DNA of 64,000 bases from Ruminococcaceae bacterium KH2T8 (lineage in GTDB: Bacteria; Bacillota; Clostridia; Saccharofermentanales; Saccharofermentanaceae): the NCBI GenBank assembly GCA_900111435.1, contig FOIY01000004.1:124001-188000 (forward strand), in the 5' to 3' direction. How positions within the stretch are numbered: position 1 is the first letter of the stretch; each line of letters starts with the position of its first letter. The position numbers and the translations under genes are program-made. Under the pieces are notes generated by a model. It was not told the DNA's origin. It was given only the letters and a program-made list of their open reading frames with translations, and made no database searches. This document shows positions 1 to 9,129 of this stretch, in pieces.

Positions 1-2342
1 TCAGGTTCCGTGGCGAAGAGTATTCCTATGGTGACCTGGACAGGATGTCCGATGCACTTGCGCAGGTTCTGATCGATAAAGGCATAGGCCGCGGCAAAGT
101 AGTTCCGCTGATCTCAAAGAGAAGGCCTTATCTAATAGTCGCGATGCTCGCGGTACTGAAGACTGGTGCTGCTTATATGCCCGTATCGCCCGATTACCCC
201 GAAGGAAGGATAGAGCTCATGATCGACACGGTGAACGCGGATCTCGTGCTCACATGCGGCTATAGATGCGACTATAAGGAGCAGATCGATCTTAGTACTT
301 TCGACTACTCATCTTGCGGTGATCTCAGCCCCGTTAAGGTCGATCCGAGCGATATGAGCTATGTGATATTTACGTCGGGATCAACGGGTCAGCCCAAGGC
401 AACTTCCGTTACTCACGGGAACGTCGTGAACTACTGTAGCGATAACAGGTTCAATATGTGCGGATCGATACTTCGAAGCGGCACGGGAACAATACTGTCA
501 GTTACGAATCTCATATTCGATATCTTTGTTACAGAGAGTATCCTGGCTCTTTTAAACGGTATCGTGATAATGCTCGCGGATGACGATCAGGTAATGTCCG
601 GAAATGCTCTGGCGGAGATGATCTCTACGGGTGGATCTTACAGCATCCAGACTACTCCTACGAAGATGAGAAGCTACCTTCTCGACAGAAAGTTCAGGGA
701 GAGTATAAGTAATATTGATACGATCGCTCTGGGAGGCGAAGGACTGCCTCTGGCTCTGGTCGATGAACTCAGGAAATATACGGATGCGAAGATATATAAC
801 GTCTACGGTCCCGCCGAGACTACCGTCTGGTCGTCACTGGCGCCCATAGAAGGCGACGATATCACCGTCGGAAAGCCGATCGCCAATACGCAGATATATA
901 TCCTCGACGAGAATTTGCAGCTCTGCCCCGTCGGCATTGCGGGTGAGATCGTTATCTCGGGTGACGGAGTAGGAAAGGGATATCTAAATGCCCCGGAGCT
1001 TACGTCAGAGAGATTCATATGCGATCCATATCGTGAAGGTCAGATCATGTACCGCACGGGCGATATCGGCTATATGAGGGCAGACGGCAATATAGTTTTC
1101 TGTGGCAGGCGCGATAACCAGATAAAGCTTCGCGGTCTTCGTATAGAGTTAGGTGAGATAGAGTTCGCGATCGGTAAGCAGGACGGAGTTGAGCTCGCTG
1201 CCGCGGTATGTCGTAAGGACAGATCGGGAGAGCCCTTTATCGTCGGATTTTATACTTCGGACGGATCGATCGGCGAGGCGGAGATAAAGGAAAGACTCGT
1301 GAATGAACTGCCGTCTTATATGGTTCCGAAGTTCTTAAGAAGGATCGATGAGATGCCAGTAACGCCGAGCGGAAAGATAGACAGGAAAGCTCTTCCGCAG
1401 GTCGACATTACGAAAGCGGATGAGCGTGATCACATTCCTCCTACGAGTGATACGGAGCGCATTCTCTGCGACATAGTTGCATCTGTTTTGAAGATCGAAA
1501 TGGTCGGTATCGAAGATGATCTTTTCGAGATAGGGTGCGACAGCTTTGCCGCCATGGAGATAGTATCGTCAGCCGCCGATAACGGTATCGGCCTCACCGT
1601 AAAGAGATTATATGATGCACGTACGATCAGGGCGATATGTGCTTCTTCAGATGACTCTTCCGCTTCAGTAGATGAAGATATCGACTATAGTCTTTATCCT
1701 CTCGAAAGGACACCTGAAGATCTGAAGATATTTATGGTGATCTCCGATAAGCTTCACGATGAACTCGGGCTCGAAGTAACCGGTATCGATCAGCTCGACA
1801 TGAGCAGGAAATATATCATCTGTCCCGACCACGAGACGATGCTCGATCCGCTCATAGTATGGTCGTCGCTTCGGGGTCTTATAGACATCAACGATGTATG
1901 TACTATAGCAGCGGCAGAGTTCCTGAGAACAGGTGATCTTTCTCGCCGGATATTCAGGATCACTGGCGGTATCCCGCTCGACAGGAGCGGTGATTTCGAA
2001 CCTGCATTAAGACGCGCCGGGGAAGTCCTCGCGAGCGATAAGAAGTATCTCCTGATACATCCCGAAGGTACGAGATCGCGCACGGGTGAACTCGGAGAAT
2101 TTAAGCGCGGTGCTGCAGTCTTATCGATAGCTGCGGGAATAAGTATCCTTCCGGTATCTATACACGGCGCAGGGGAAGTATTCCCGATCGACCGCGAACT
2201 TACAGACTTGAACGATATATCTAAGTTCAGCGGCAAGACGCTGCAGGTTACTTTCGGGCAGCCGATCGACCCGGAAGGAAAGAGCGCAGATGAACTTACA
2301 GCTCTACTGCGAGACGCGGTGCTCAGACTGCGTTCGCTCTAA
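1..2342 (+). CDS. Adenylation-carrier-PlsC fusion protein, 5' end outside the window
   Basis: The reading frame is open from the first bases (codons begin at base 3), so the N-terminus lies upstream; the ATG at 45 is internal. Counting from that ATG: an amino-acid adenylation domain covers about 1-440, with core motifs FTSGSTGQPKA, YGPAETT, YRTGDI and a C-terminal PSGKIDRK lysine motif. A carrier domain follows at about 465-540, with the phosphopantetheine serine in GCDSF near 499. A PlsC acyltransferase domain fills about 560-765, with the HX4D motif (HETMLD) near 596 and HPEGTRS near 675. The substrate-pocket Asp that normally holds the alpha-amino group is present (FDIF, Asp159), so an amino acid is the likely substrate. 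Inferred role: load an amino acid on the carrier and join it to an acyl or lyso-lipid group, giving an aminolipid. The product is not predictable from this alone. The stop codon overlaps that of the convergent gene. Confidence 0.9.
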   Translation, partial: RFRGEEYSYGDLDRMSDALAQVLIDKGIGRGKVVPLISKRRPYLIVAMLAVLKTGAAYMPVSPDYPEGRIELMIDTVNADLVLTCGYRCDYKEQIDLSTFDYSSCGDLSPVKVDPSDMSYVIFTSGSTGQPKATSVTHGNVVNYCSDNRFNMCGSILRSGTGTILSVTNLIFDIFVTESILALLNGIVIMLADDDQVMSGNALAEMISTGGSYSIQTTPTKMRSYLLDRKFRESISNIDTIALGGEGLPLALVDELRKYTDAKIYNVYGPAETTVWSSLAPIEGDDITVGKPIANTQIYILDENLQLCPVGIAGEIVISGDGVGKGYLNAPELTSERFICDPYREGQIMYRTGDIGYMRADGNIVFCGRRDNQIKLRGLRIELGEIEFAIGKQDGVELAAAVCRKDRSGEPFIVGFYTSDGSIGEAEIKERLVNELPSYMVPKFLRRIDEMPVTPSGKIDRKALPQVDITKADERDHIPPTSDTERILCDIVASVLKIEMVGIEDDLFEIGCDSFAAMEIVSSAADNGIGLTVKRLYDARTIRAICASSDDSSASVDEDIDYSLYPLERTPEDLKIFMVISDKLHDELGLEVTGIDQLDMSRKYIICPDHETMLDPLIVWSSLRGLIDINDVCTIAAAEFLRTGDLSRRIFRITGGIPLDRSGDFEPALRRAGEVLASDKKYLLIHPEGTRSRTGELGEFKRGAAVLSIAAGISILPVSIHGAGEVFPIDRELTDLNDISKFSGKTLQVTFGQPIDPEGKSADELTALLRDAVLRLRSL

Positions 2343-2536
2343 CTCAGATCATTATCGAGCGACTGCTGCTCTTGAAGGTGATACCTGATCATCAGAAGTA
2401 CCAGCGATATTGCGAGTACCCCGATCGAGATCGCCGCAAATCCGGGCTTTCCTGATCTGAATGCACATATCGCGGTAGTGATGCTAAGTGCCGATATCAA
2501 TACGCTTGAAATATATGTCAGTGCTTCTTTTCTCAT
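2339..2536 (-). CDS. Small two-helix membrane protein
   Basis: The protein has 65 residues. Residues about 8-25 and 33-51 are hydrophobic and separated by a short basic/Gly segment (RSGKPGF), then a polar tail rich in Gln and Asp. A GGAGG lies 7 bases before the ATG, which is the main reason to accept it. Its TAG stop overlaps the TAA of the convergent adenylation-PlsC gene, so the two genes end within four bases. No family is recognised and no function is proposed. Confidence 0.6.
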   Translation of the reverse strand: MRKEALTYISSVLISALSITTAICAFRSGKPGFAAISIGVLAISLVLLMIRYHLQEQQSLDNDLS

Positions 2537-2653
2537 CCGATATCCTCCATCCCAATATCCATTCCATGGTTACATGTTACGCATACGGGATAAACTTAGC
2601 GTCAAAATGAGTTAAAGAATTGCACCCTCAGGGGTAAAGCAAAGATAAAGACG

Positions 2654-4036
2654 TTACTTGACGATATTCTTTGCCCAGATGCCGCTTTTTACCATAAGGC
2701 CGCCGATCACGCACTTTATGATCTCCGTAGCCTGGATCACAAGGAGCATCATGTAGACGGGAGTATACGTATAGCGGCTCAGGCAAAATGCGATCGGGAC
2801 ATTGATGACCCATACAAAGCAGCTGTCGAAGAAGAAAGTTATGAGCGTGTTGCCGCCTGCCCTTATCGTGAAATAAGATGCATGCGTGAAAGCGATAAAC
2901 GGCATGAAGATACCGCAGATCAGGATGAGAGTCGTAGCAAGTGCCCTGACGTCGTCTGAGGTGTTATAGAGCTTCGGGAAGAAGGGTGATACGATCACCA
3001 TCAGAGTTCCGCAGATAAAGCCGCAGAATACCGTGAAATCACGGATCTTGATCGCGTGACCCTTGGCCTTATCGATATCGCCCGTACCAAGTATCTGTCC
3101 TACGATTATTCCGACTGCTTCACCCATCGCGAGGAAAGATACGCCCATCAGGTTCCAGATCGTCGACTCGATATTAAGTGCGGCAACGGCGCTGAGGCTC
3201 CTGTAGGAATAGCACTGATTAAGTACCGTTACGCCCATGGACCACAAAGTCTCGTTGCACATCAGAGGAAGCGACTTCAAGATGAACTGCTTACAGAGTG
3301 CGCGCGGTACGCTGAAATTCTTAAATGCTCCGACGATGAAGGTGTGCCTGGTCCAATGAGTTCCGGTATAGATCACGAGGAACGACAGTTCTACGAATCT
3401 CGAAAAGACCGTAGCGATCGCGGCACCGTTGGCGCCTAATGCGGGAAGGCCGAAGAGACCATAGATCAGGACGGCATTTCCTATAAGATTTACGAATATG
3501 GCGGTGAAGGATGCGACCATCGGTACCTTGGTATTTCCGGTATCCTTGAGCGTTCCCGAATATGCCTGTGTAAGACCGATCGGAACAAGTCCTATGAGCA
3601 TTATGTGCATGTAGCCCGTGCCGATCTTAAGTGTCTGTGCGGCATCCTCGGGGGAGCCTTCACCCTTAAGGAACATCGAGATAAGGGCAGGGGAGAATAA
3701 GGCAAAGAGCAGCACGCATAAGGCTGCGAGGATCGTATTGGCAACTATCTTGAACCTGAAGCTGTCACGAACGCCTTTCGTATCTCCTTTGCCGTAGAAC
3801 TGCGCGGTAAAGATACCTACTCCCGCAGTCGCTCCGAAGATGACGAGGTAGAAGACGAATATGAGCTGATTGGCGATCGCGACACCCGATATCGCGTTGG
3901 TGCCGACGCGGCCGATCATGAGATTATCCAGAAGATTTACGAAATTGGACAGGCCGTTTTGGAGCATCATCGGAACTGCGATGCTCAATACTTTGGAATA
4001 GAATTCCTTAGTGCCCAGTCGAGATCTGATATTCAC
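2654..4036 (-). CDS. MATE family multidrug/organic cation efflux protein
   Basis: The 460-residue length and about twelve hydrophobic helices fit the MATE (MatE x2) family. The N-terminus has the usual pattern: a short polar stretch, then a first helix with MMLQNGLSNFVNLLDNLMIG, then a Gly-rich turn. A second half starting near residue 240 repeats the topology. MATE proteins export drugs, dyes or metabolites in exchange for Na+ or H+. The substrate is unknown. It is the first of three MATE genes in the window. No regulator gene is adjacent, and it stands alone between the small membrane gene and a divergent lipoprotein gene. Confidence 0.9.
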   Translation of the reverse strand: MNIRSRLGTKEFYSKVLSIAVPMMLQNGLSNFVNLLDNLMIGRVGTNAISGVAIANQLIFVFYLVIFGATAGVGIFTAQFYGKGDTKGVRDSFRFKIVANTILAALCVLLFALFSPALISMFLKGEGSPEDAAQTLKIGTGYMHIMLIGLVPIGLTQAYSGTLKDTGNTKVPMVASFTAIFVNLIGNAVLIYGLFGLPALGANGAAIATVFSRFVELSFLVIYTGTHWTRHTFIVGAFKNFSVPRALCKQFILKSLPLMCNETLWSMGVTVLNQCYSYRSLSAVAALNIESTIWNLMGVSFLAMGEAVGIIVGQILGTGDIDKAKGHAIKIRDFTVFCGFICGTLMVIVSPFFPKLYNTSDDVRALATTLILICGIFMPFIAFTHASYFTIRAGGNTLITFFFDSCFVWVINVPIAFCLSRYTYTPVYMMLLVIQATEIIKCVIGGLMVKSGIWAKNIVK

Positions 4037-4198
4037 GGCCGTCTCCTTTCGTTCTCTTGAGTATATGAGGCTATATTATCCGCCTTGATCATGGGTTAAT
4101 CAAGTCATTTAACCCGTTTGGGTTCGTCAATATCGCGGTAGTTGGCGCGCATGAAGATAAAAACGTTGTGAAAACCTCATAAATAATATACAGAGCCA

Positions 4199-4246
4199 TT
4201 GCGGGGGCGTGTGAAACGGCTATAATGCACTTGTGTCGAAAGACAC
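4199..4246 (+). promoter_or_regulatory. Promoter and 5' UTR hairpin of the Thr-rich lipoprotein gene
   Basis: TTGCGG at 4199-4204 and a perfect TATAAT at 4221-4226 are 16 bases apart. Just after the expected start point, GTGTC-GAAA-GACAC (4233-4246) forms a small GNRA-loop hairpin at the 5' end of the transcript, which may stabilise the mRNA. An AAGGAG site lies before the ATG at 4273. The 4037-4198 stretch upstream shows no gene. Confidence 0.5.
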
Positions 4247-4272
4247 GATAAATGTTATAAGGAGATATAGAA

Positions 4273-4998
4273 ATGAAGAACACAAAGTTCAAGATGATGG
4301 CTATCGCACTTTGCCTTGCCACAGGTCTTGCCTTCACGGGTTGTGATTCCGCTAAGGAAACCGAAGCAGAGACAACAACAACTACTACTGAGGCTACTAC
4401 GACCACAGAAGAGACTACAGAGGAAACAACGGAAGAGACGACAGAGGATCCCTTAGCTGACGGTATCGACTTCACAGGTTTAGCAGGAAGCAATAATACG
4501 GCTACTGCAGATGATTTCGAGAACGAGCTCGTAGCTGAGCAGGCTCAGAACTTTATCGACCGTGATATCATGATCGTACCCCTTTCCGAGGATACTTTCT
4601 CAGGCGATATGTCTTCGGTAGTCGAGGGCTTCTCCGGTATGGGCGGCAGCCTTCATGTTTCAACTTCCGTTTCCATCGATGATATAGATATCGAAACAGA
4701 CGAAGACGGTGAGATCGTTACTAATATCGTAGATGCTGATGCTGACGGAAGCGTTACTACGGGTGAGAGTGGATTTACGATGGCAGAAGTCATCCTCTTC
4801 ACATCTTATGAAGACGGTCTTGCTTATGTTCAGGACGAGATGATGAATGAAGTCGACGTTGAGTTCGAGACAGAAGAGACAGAGGACGGCTTCACATTCT
4901 CTGCTGTACAGGAAGATCCTCAGGGTACCGCATCCATTACGGGAAACCTTTCACCTGAAGGACTTCTCGTAGTCGAGACAAATATCGTCTACAACTGA
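4273..4998 (+). CDS. Secreted lipoprotein with Thr/Glu linker
   Basis: This 241-residue protein has a lipoprotein signal: basic start (MKNTKFK), hydrophobic core, and a lipobox ending in FTGC at about residue 24. A low-complexity linker of Thr and Glu (about residues 30-60) follows, which would hold the rest away from the membrane and may be glycosylated. The remaining 180 residues are acidic and have alternating hydrophobic residues typical of a beta-rich domain. No family is recognised. A strong stem-loop terminator follows, so it is probably a single-gene transcript. Confidence 0.85.
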   Translation: MKNTKFKMMAIALCLATGLAFTGCDSAKETEAETTTTTTEATTTTEETTEETTEETTEDPLADGIDFTGLAGSNNTATADDFENELVAEQAQNFIDRDIMIVPLSEDTFSGDMSSVVEGFSGMGGSLHVSTSVSIDDIDIETDEDGEIVTNIVDADADGSVTTGESGFTMAEVILFTSYEDGLAYVQDEMMNEVDVEFETEETEDGFTFSAVQEDPQGTASITGNLSPEGLLVVETNIVYN

Positions 4999-5043
4999 TA
5001 AGCTTTTAAAAACATCATACAACCTATAAATTATGTTATTACC

Positions 5044-5080
5044 GGTCGTCGCTTCCCATGTCGGAGGCGGCGATCTTTTA
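5044..5080 (+). terminator. Rho-independent terminator after the lipoprotein gene
   Basis: A 13-pair stem (5044-5056 with 5063-5075, three GU pairs) and a six-base loop are followed by TTTT. Further on, CTTCCCCG (5092-5099) and CGGGGAAG (5123-5130) form another inverted repeat of unknown use upstream of the acyltransferase. Confidence 0.8.
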
Positions 5081-5181
5081 TGCTTGTAAATCTTCCCCGT
5101 TAGTACTGATGTTTGTCGGGTTCGGGGAAGCAGCCTGCATGTGTATAATCATGTCATGTTTTGACAGGCGGGGACTATCAC

Positions 5182-6306
5182 ATGGACACTCTGATTCATT
5201 ATTCGAATCTGATCTGGGCCGTAATATGGCTCACGATCCTTTTTGCAGGCGCTAAGGTATGTAAGCTCAAAGAGTGGAACGAAGACGCAATGTCATTTGC
5301 CCAGACGAAAGCCATCCTCGGCTTTTGTACTTTCGGTATCGTTCTTCATCACTGCGCGGAGCACACTTCGGCTTTCTGGCTAATGCAGCATCTTCAAAAG
5401 CCGGGACTTGAGGCATATATCCTCATAGGACATCTGCTAGTCGCGATATTCCTCTTCTTCTCGGGGTTCGGAATGTATAAGAGTGCCAAGAATAACAAGG
5501 ACTCTTTCAGAAGATATTTCGCCAAGAGATACCTGCCGATCCTTATCTCGTTCTTTGTGTCTTTAGGCGGCTTTATCATCCTCATGAAGACGCACAGGAT
5601 CCGCGAAAGGGACGTCCTTATGTGGCATCCGTACGCATGGTATATCTACTGCATCATCGTCCTTTATTTCGCTTTCTGGCTCGGCTTCAGGTTCATTAAG
5701 AAAGACTGGTTCGGTATCCTTATAGTCGCCATCGGAACGGGTGCATGGATATGGTGGTGCGTAAAGACGGAGCGCGGCACCTGGTGGTATAACACGGCGC
5801 ATATGTTCCTTATCGGTATCCTCGTTTCAAAGTTCGAAAAGCAGGTCATGTGGCTCTTTAAGAAAGTTCATGCGGTATGGGTCATCCTCTTCGCATTCGT
5901 TACGTACATGGGCTATCAGGTCAGCTATAATATGTGGGGCATCGTCGAGATGAATCATCTTCAGATGACGCCTGAGCAGATCGATAATTGGAGCCTTGCG
6001 GGTCAGTGCATCTCCTCGATCTCGGTCGCATTCCTGATGCTCGTCATCAGCATGAAGGTTAAGATCGGAAATCCGATCAACCGATTCCTCGGAACGATCA
6101 CTCTCGAGCTTTACATGATCCACGGATTATTCGTCGAGATCTTCGGACCGTACATCATGGTCGAGAGGGTTCTTTCGCGTCACCAGATAAAGAATATCTT
6201 CCTTTACGTCATCGTGGTGCTCGCGGTATCGATACCTCTTGCGTACCTTTTAAGCCTTGGAAATAAGGCATTAAAGAAACTGCTTACAAAGCCCAAGGCT
6301 TCATAA
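5182..6306 (+). CDS. Membrane acyltransferase, family 3 type
   Basis: About ten hydrophobic helices over 374 residues and the early motif with ILGFCTFGIVLHHCAEH match the acyltransferase-3 (OafA/YrhL) family, where a His in the first helices is essential. The later HGLFVEIFGPY helix also fits. Such enzymes move acetyl or other acyl groups onto sugars, peptidoglycan or teichoic acids across the membrane. The longest frame begins at a TTG at 5161, but AGGCGGGG at 5166-5173 sits eight bases before the ATG at 5182, so that ATG is chosen. A TATAAT lies at about 5142. The acceptor is unknown. Confidence 0.85.
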   Translation: MDTLIHYSNLIWAVIWLTILFAGAKVCKLKEWNEDAMSFAQTKAILGFCTFGIVLHHCAEHTSAFWLMQHLQKPGLEAYILIGHLLVAIFLFFSGFGMYKSAKNNKDSFRRYFAKRYLPILISFFVSLGGFIILMKTHRIRERDVLMWHPYAWYIYCIIVLYFAFWLGFRFIKKDWFGILIVAIGTGAWIWWCVKTERGTWWYNTAHMFLIGILVSKFEKQVMWLFKKVHAVWVILFAFVTYMGYQVSYNMWGIVEMNHLQMTPEQIDNWSLAGQCISSISVAFLMLVISMKVKIGNPINRFLGTITLELYMIHGLFVEIFGPYIMVERVLSRHQIKNIFLYVIVVLAVSIPLAYLLSLGNKALKKLLTKPKAS

Positions 6307-6352
6307 GCAGTTCGGTTCATTCTTATAGTCTGTCGGCGCGGAGCCTGAAGTC

Positions 6353-7570
6353 TCAACCGAGCTTCAGCTCCGTGTTCTTATCTGTCGAAAGGTCGATCTT
6401 TGCGCTGCCCTTATCGGAGCTGATCTCATAGTTACCCTTGAAGCCTTCGAAAGATACATAGCCTTCACTGTCAGTCGTGAGTGTAAGGTCAGTCTCCCAC
6501 TCGCCGTGGATAAGGCTCATGAGCTTGTCGAAAGAAGGCTTGGAAGAATTATCCTTTCTTACGACGCCTGCAGGTGCGTGGAGCCAACAGTCGTCTGTAT
6601 AGTCCCACGTCGTGATAGCCTGAACGTTCTTATCCTCAAAGAGGATCGTATACATCTCTGCGATCTCCTTTGCCTGACGCTCTTCGCCCTCGGGTGTAGA
6701 AGGCCACTCGTCGACCTGCCAGTCGTTAAGGTCTTCGATATAAGCGGGCATGATGTCGCCCGAGATAAGAGTATTCTCGGTGAAGTGGATCGGGATGTTG
6801 AACCTTCCGAATCTCTCGAGTACATCGTAGAGCTTCTCCTTGCCCCAATAGCCCTGGTGCTGGTGTGACTGGATACCGATCGCGCTCGGAACTACGCCTG
6901 CGTCGAGGATCCTGTCGAGGAGATCTTCATATGCCTTGCTCGTATTAAAGTCATTGATGAGTAAAGTAGCGTCGGGATTCATCTGACGCGCTTCATCAAA
7001 TACTTTCTTTACGAGACCGACCTGACCGTTCGCATTACAGATCCTTGTTACCGCATTATCGTACTTATCGAATACGGGCATGATGACTACTTCGTTTATG
7101 ACGTCCCACATATCGATCTGACCCTTAAAGGCCGTAACGTCTCTGTCGATACGCTCGAGCTGCTTTTTAAGGATCGTGTCATTATCGTACTGCATGAGCC
7201 AGTCTGCGCATACCGTGTGCCAGCAGAGGGGATGTCCCTTTAACTTGATGCCTCTTGATGTGAGCCACTCGGCAGCCTGTCTTCTGTTCTCGATCTGCGG
7301 CTGACCTTCGACGGGTTCGTAGGTGCCCCAGTAGAAGGGGAGAGTTGCAAAGTTAAAGAGCGTAGCCCATTTCTCCATTCTTTCCCTGAACATCGTCTTG
7401 AGCTTTTCGTCCGGTACCGCGAACATGGCTACCGCATCGAATCCTCCGCATCCGAAAAGGAATTCCGAAGATGTCTGCTTGATTGTTATTGTTGTATTGG
7501 AGGCTGCCGTGCCGTCAGCATTGACGATCTTGAGGCGGGCCTTTGACTTTCGATGAGAAAGGTCGTTCAC
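6353..7570 (-). CDS. GH10 endo-1,4-beta-xylanase without signal peptide
   Basis: The catalytic domain of glycoside hydrolase family 10 is clear: GHPLCWHT, the acid/base Glu in WDVINE, the INDFNT strand, GIQSHQH, and the nucleophile Glu in HFTEN. It is followed by TTWDYTDDCW, matching the usual W-D at the end of the barrel. The first 35 residues form a beta-strand stretch (ARLKIVNADG, FLFGCGGF) common ahead of GH10 domains, and about 60 C-terminal residues form a small beta domain. There is no signal peptide or lipobox, so the enzyme is probably cytoplasmic and would act on short imported xylo-oligosaccharides. The start is GTG at 7570, nine bases after GGGGAGG. The gene is alone, divergent from trkH. 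Confidence 0.9.
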   Translation of the reverse strand: MNDLSHRKSKARLKIVNADGTAASNTTITIKQTSSEFLFGCGGFDAVAMFAVPDEKLKTMFRERMEKWATLFNFATLPFYWGTYEPVEGQPQIENRRQAAEWLTSRGIKLKGHPLCWHTVCADWLMQYDNDTILKKQLERIDRDVTAFKGQIDMWDVINEVVIMPVFDKYDNAVTRICNANGQVGLVKKVFDEARQMNPDATLLINDFNTSKAYEDLLDRILDAGVVPSAIGIQSHQHQGYWGKEKLYDVLERFGRFNIPIHFTENTLISGDIMPAYIEDLNDWQVDEWPSTPEGEERQAKEIAEMYTILFEDKNVQAITTWDYTDDCWLHAPAGVVRKDNSSKPSFDKLMSLIHGEWETDLTLTTDSEGYVSFEGFKGNYEISSDKGSAKIDLSTDKNTELKLG

Positions 7571-7703
7571 GTTCTTGTCCTCCCCTTGTTGGTTGATATG
7601 TTGATTATATCATCCTGTAACCCTCATCCATTGGACATATCATCCCTTTAAAGCTATATTAATAGACAGATTATTCTATTTTGGGATCGAGAAGAAGGGG
7701 TAT

Positions 7704-9116
7704 ATGGAGCGCTTAGGTGATTTTGTTACAGGACGAAAGCAGGTATACGAAGAGAGCAGGATAAGGCTGTCTCCCGCATATGTCGTCCCTTTGAGTTTTC
7801 TTTTTGTAATCATCTTGGGAACGATACTTCTGATGCTGCCTTTCGCTTCGGCGTCAGGGGAGATGACTGATCCCGTTACGGCGCTCTTCACGGCAACGAC
7901 GTCGACGTGCGTTACAGGTCTTGTAGTAGAGGATACATATGCATACTGGTCTCTGGCAGGTCAGATAATAATTCTTATCCTTATTCAGCTGGGCGGACTC
8001 GGTATCATATCATTTACGTCCATGGTCCTCTTAGCTTCACATAAGAAATTCTCGCTTCAGGATCGAAAGCTTCTTGTAGATGCCATGAACCTGGATATGG
8101 GGCACGGTCTTCTCTCATTCCTCGTCAAGGTATTCAAGTGGACATTTATAGTAGAGGGCTTTGGCGCCTGTCTCTATTCGATAGAATTCATCCCGAGATA
8201 CGGTGTGGTGAAGGGCATATGGTATTCGGTATTCACCGCGATCTCTGCCTTTTGTAATGCCGGTATCGATGTCCTGGGTCCGGATTCTCTTATAAGTTTT
8301 AATAAGGATTCCGGCGTGCTCTTTATTACCATGTTCCTCATCGTAATGGGCGGTCTCGGATATGTAGTATGGTTCGATGTATCCCGCGTGATCAAGATAG
8401 GTATCAGGAACCGTTATTCTCCCTTACAGGCAATAAAGAGGTTAGGTGTTCATACCAAGCTTGTCCTGGCTTTGACATTTATCCTTATCGCAGTGGGAAT
8501 GCTGATCGTATTTCCTTCGGAATTCAATAACCCGGGAACAATGGCAGATATGGGTCTTAAGGATAAGATCGTCAACAGCCTGTTCCAGTCAGTCACGTTC
8601 AGGACAGCAGGATTCGCCGCCGTACCCCAGCAGGAATTATCTTCCGTATCAGTCCTTATAGGTTATGTCCTGATGCTTATCGGAGGTTCCCCCATCGGTA
8701 CCGCGGGCGGCGTTAAGACAGTTACTTTCTTTATCGTAGTTATAAATGTAGTGGTCTTCATGAGAGGACAGAAGGAAGCGATCGTATTTAAGTCCAGGAT
8801 CACCGAGGAGCTTATGCGAAAGGCGGCTGCTATCCTTACGGTAAGTATCGCCGTGGCATTTACGGGTACGCTCTTTATCCTTCTTACCAATAATGTCAAC
8901 ATGGAGGATTCGCTCTTTGAAGTCATAAGCGCAGTAGCTACGGTAGGATTATCGAGAGCCGTTACACCGACGCTAAACGTCTTCGGAAGGATAGTCATCA
9001 TTTGTGTAATGTACTTAGGAAGGATCGGTCCCATCTCGCTCGTTCTGTTCTTCGCGGGCAAGAAGTCAGGCAAGGACAGGATCGAATATGCGGAAGGCAA
9101 ATTCTACGTAGGTTAA
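7704..9116 (+). CDS. trkH: Trk/Ktr-type potassium channel subunit
   Basis: This 470-residue membrane protein has the four pore-loop repeats of the TrkH/KtrB family: STCVTGL near 70, AFCNAGI near 180, TFRTAGF near 300 and ATVGLSR near 415. Each carries the Gly that lines the selectivity filter. It forms the membrane pore for K+ uptake and is gated by the RCK protein encoded 13 bases downstream. The operon then continues into a response regulator gene with a one-base overlap. Nothing resembling a c-di-AMP riboswitch is visible in the short leader. Confidence 0.93.
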   Translation: MERLGDFVTGRKQVYEESRIRLSPAYVVPLSFLFVIILGTILLMLPFASASGEMTDPVTALFTATTSTCVTGLVVEDTYAYWSLAGQIIILILIQLGGLGIISFTSMVLLASHKKFSLQDRKLLVDAMNLDMGHGLLSFLVKVFKWTFIVEGFGACLYSIEFIPRYGVVKGIWYSVFTAISAFCNAGIDVLGPDSLISFNKDSGVLFITMFLIVMGGLGYVVWFDVSRVIKIGIRNRYSPLQAIKRLGVHTKLVLALTFILIAVGMLIVFPSEFNNPGTMADMGLKDKIVNSLFQSVTFRTAGFAAVPQQELSSVSVLIGYVLMLIGGSPIGTAGGVKTVTFFIVVINVVVFMRGQKEAIVFKSRITEELMRKAAAILTVSIAVAFTGTLFILLTNNVNMEDSLFEVISAVATVGLSRAVTPTLNVFGRIVIICVMYLGRIGPISLVLFFAGKKSGKDRIEYAEGKFYVG

Positions 9117-9129
9117 GGAGAGATATCAT

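Noticed and set aside
4089-4493. 134-residue minus-strand frame with Ser/Val runs
   Set aside because: It is the antisense of the Thr/Glu linker of the lipoprotein; the runs mirror its ACA/GAA codons.
7571-7703. c-di-AMP riboswitch ahead of trkH
   Set aside because: The leader is too short and lacks the conserved ydaO-type segments.
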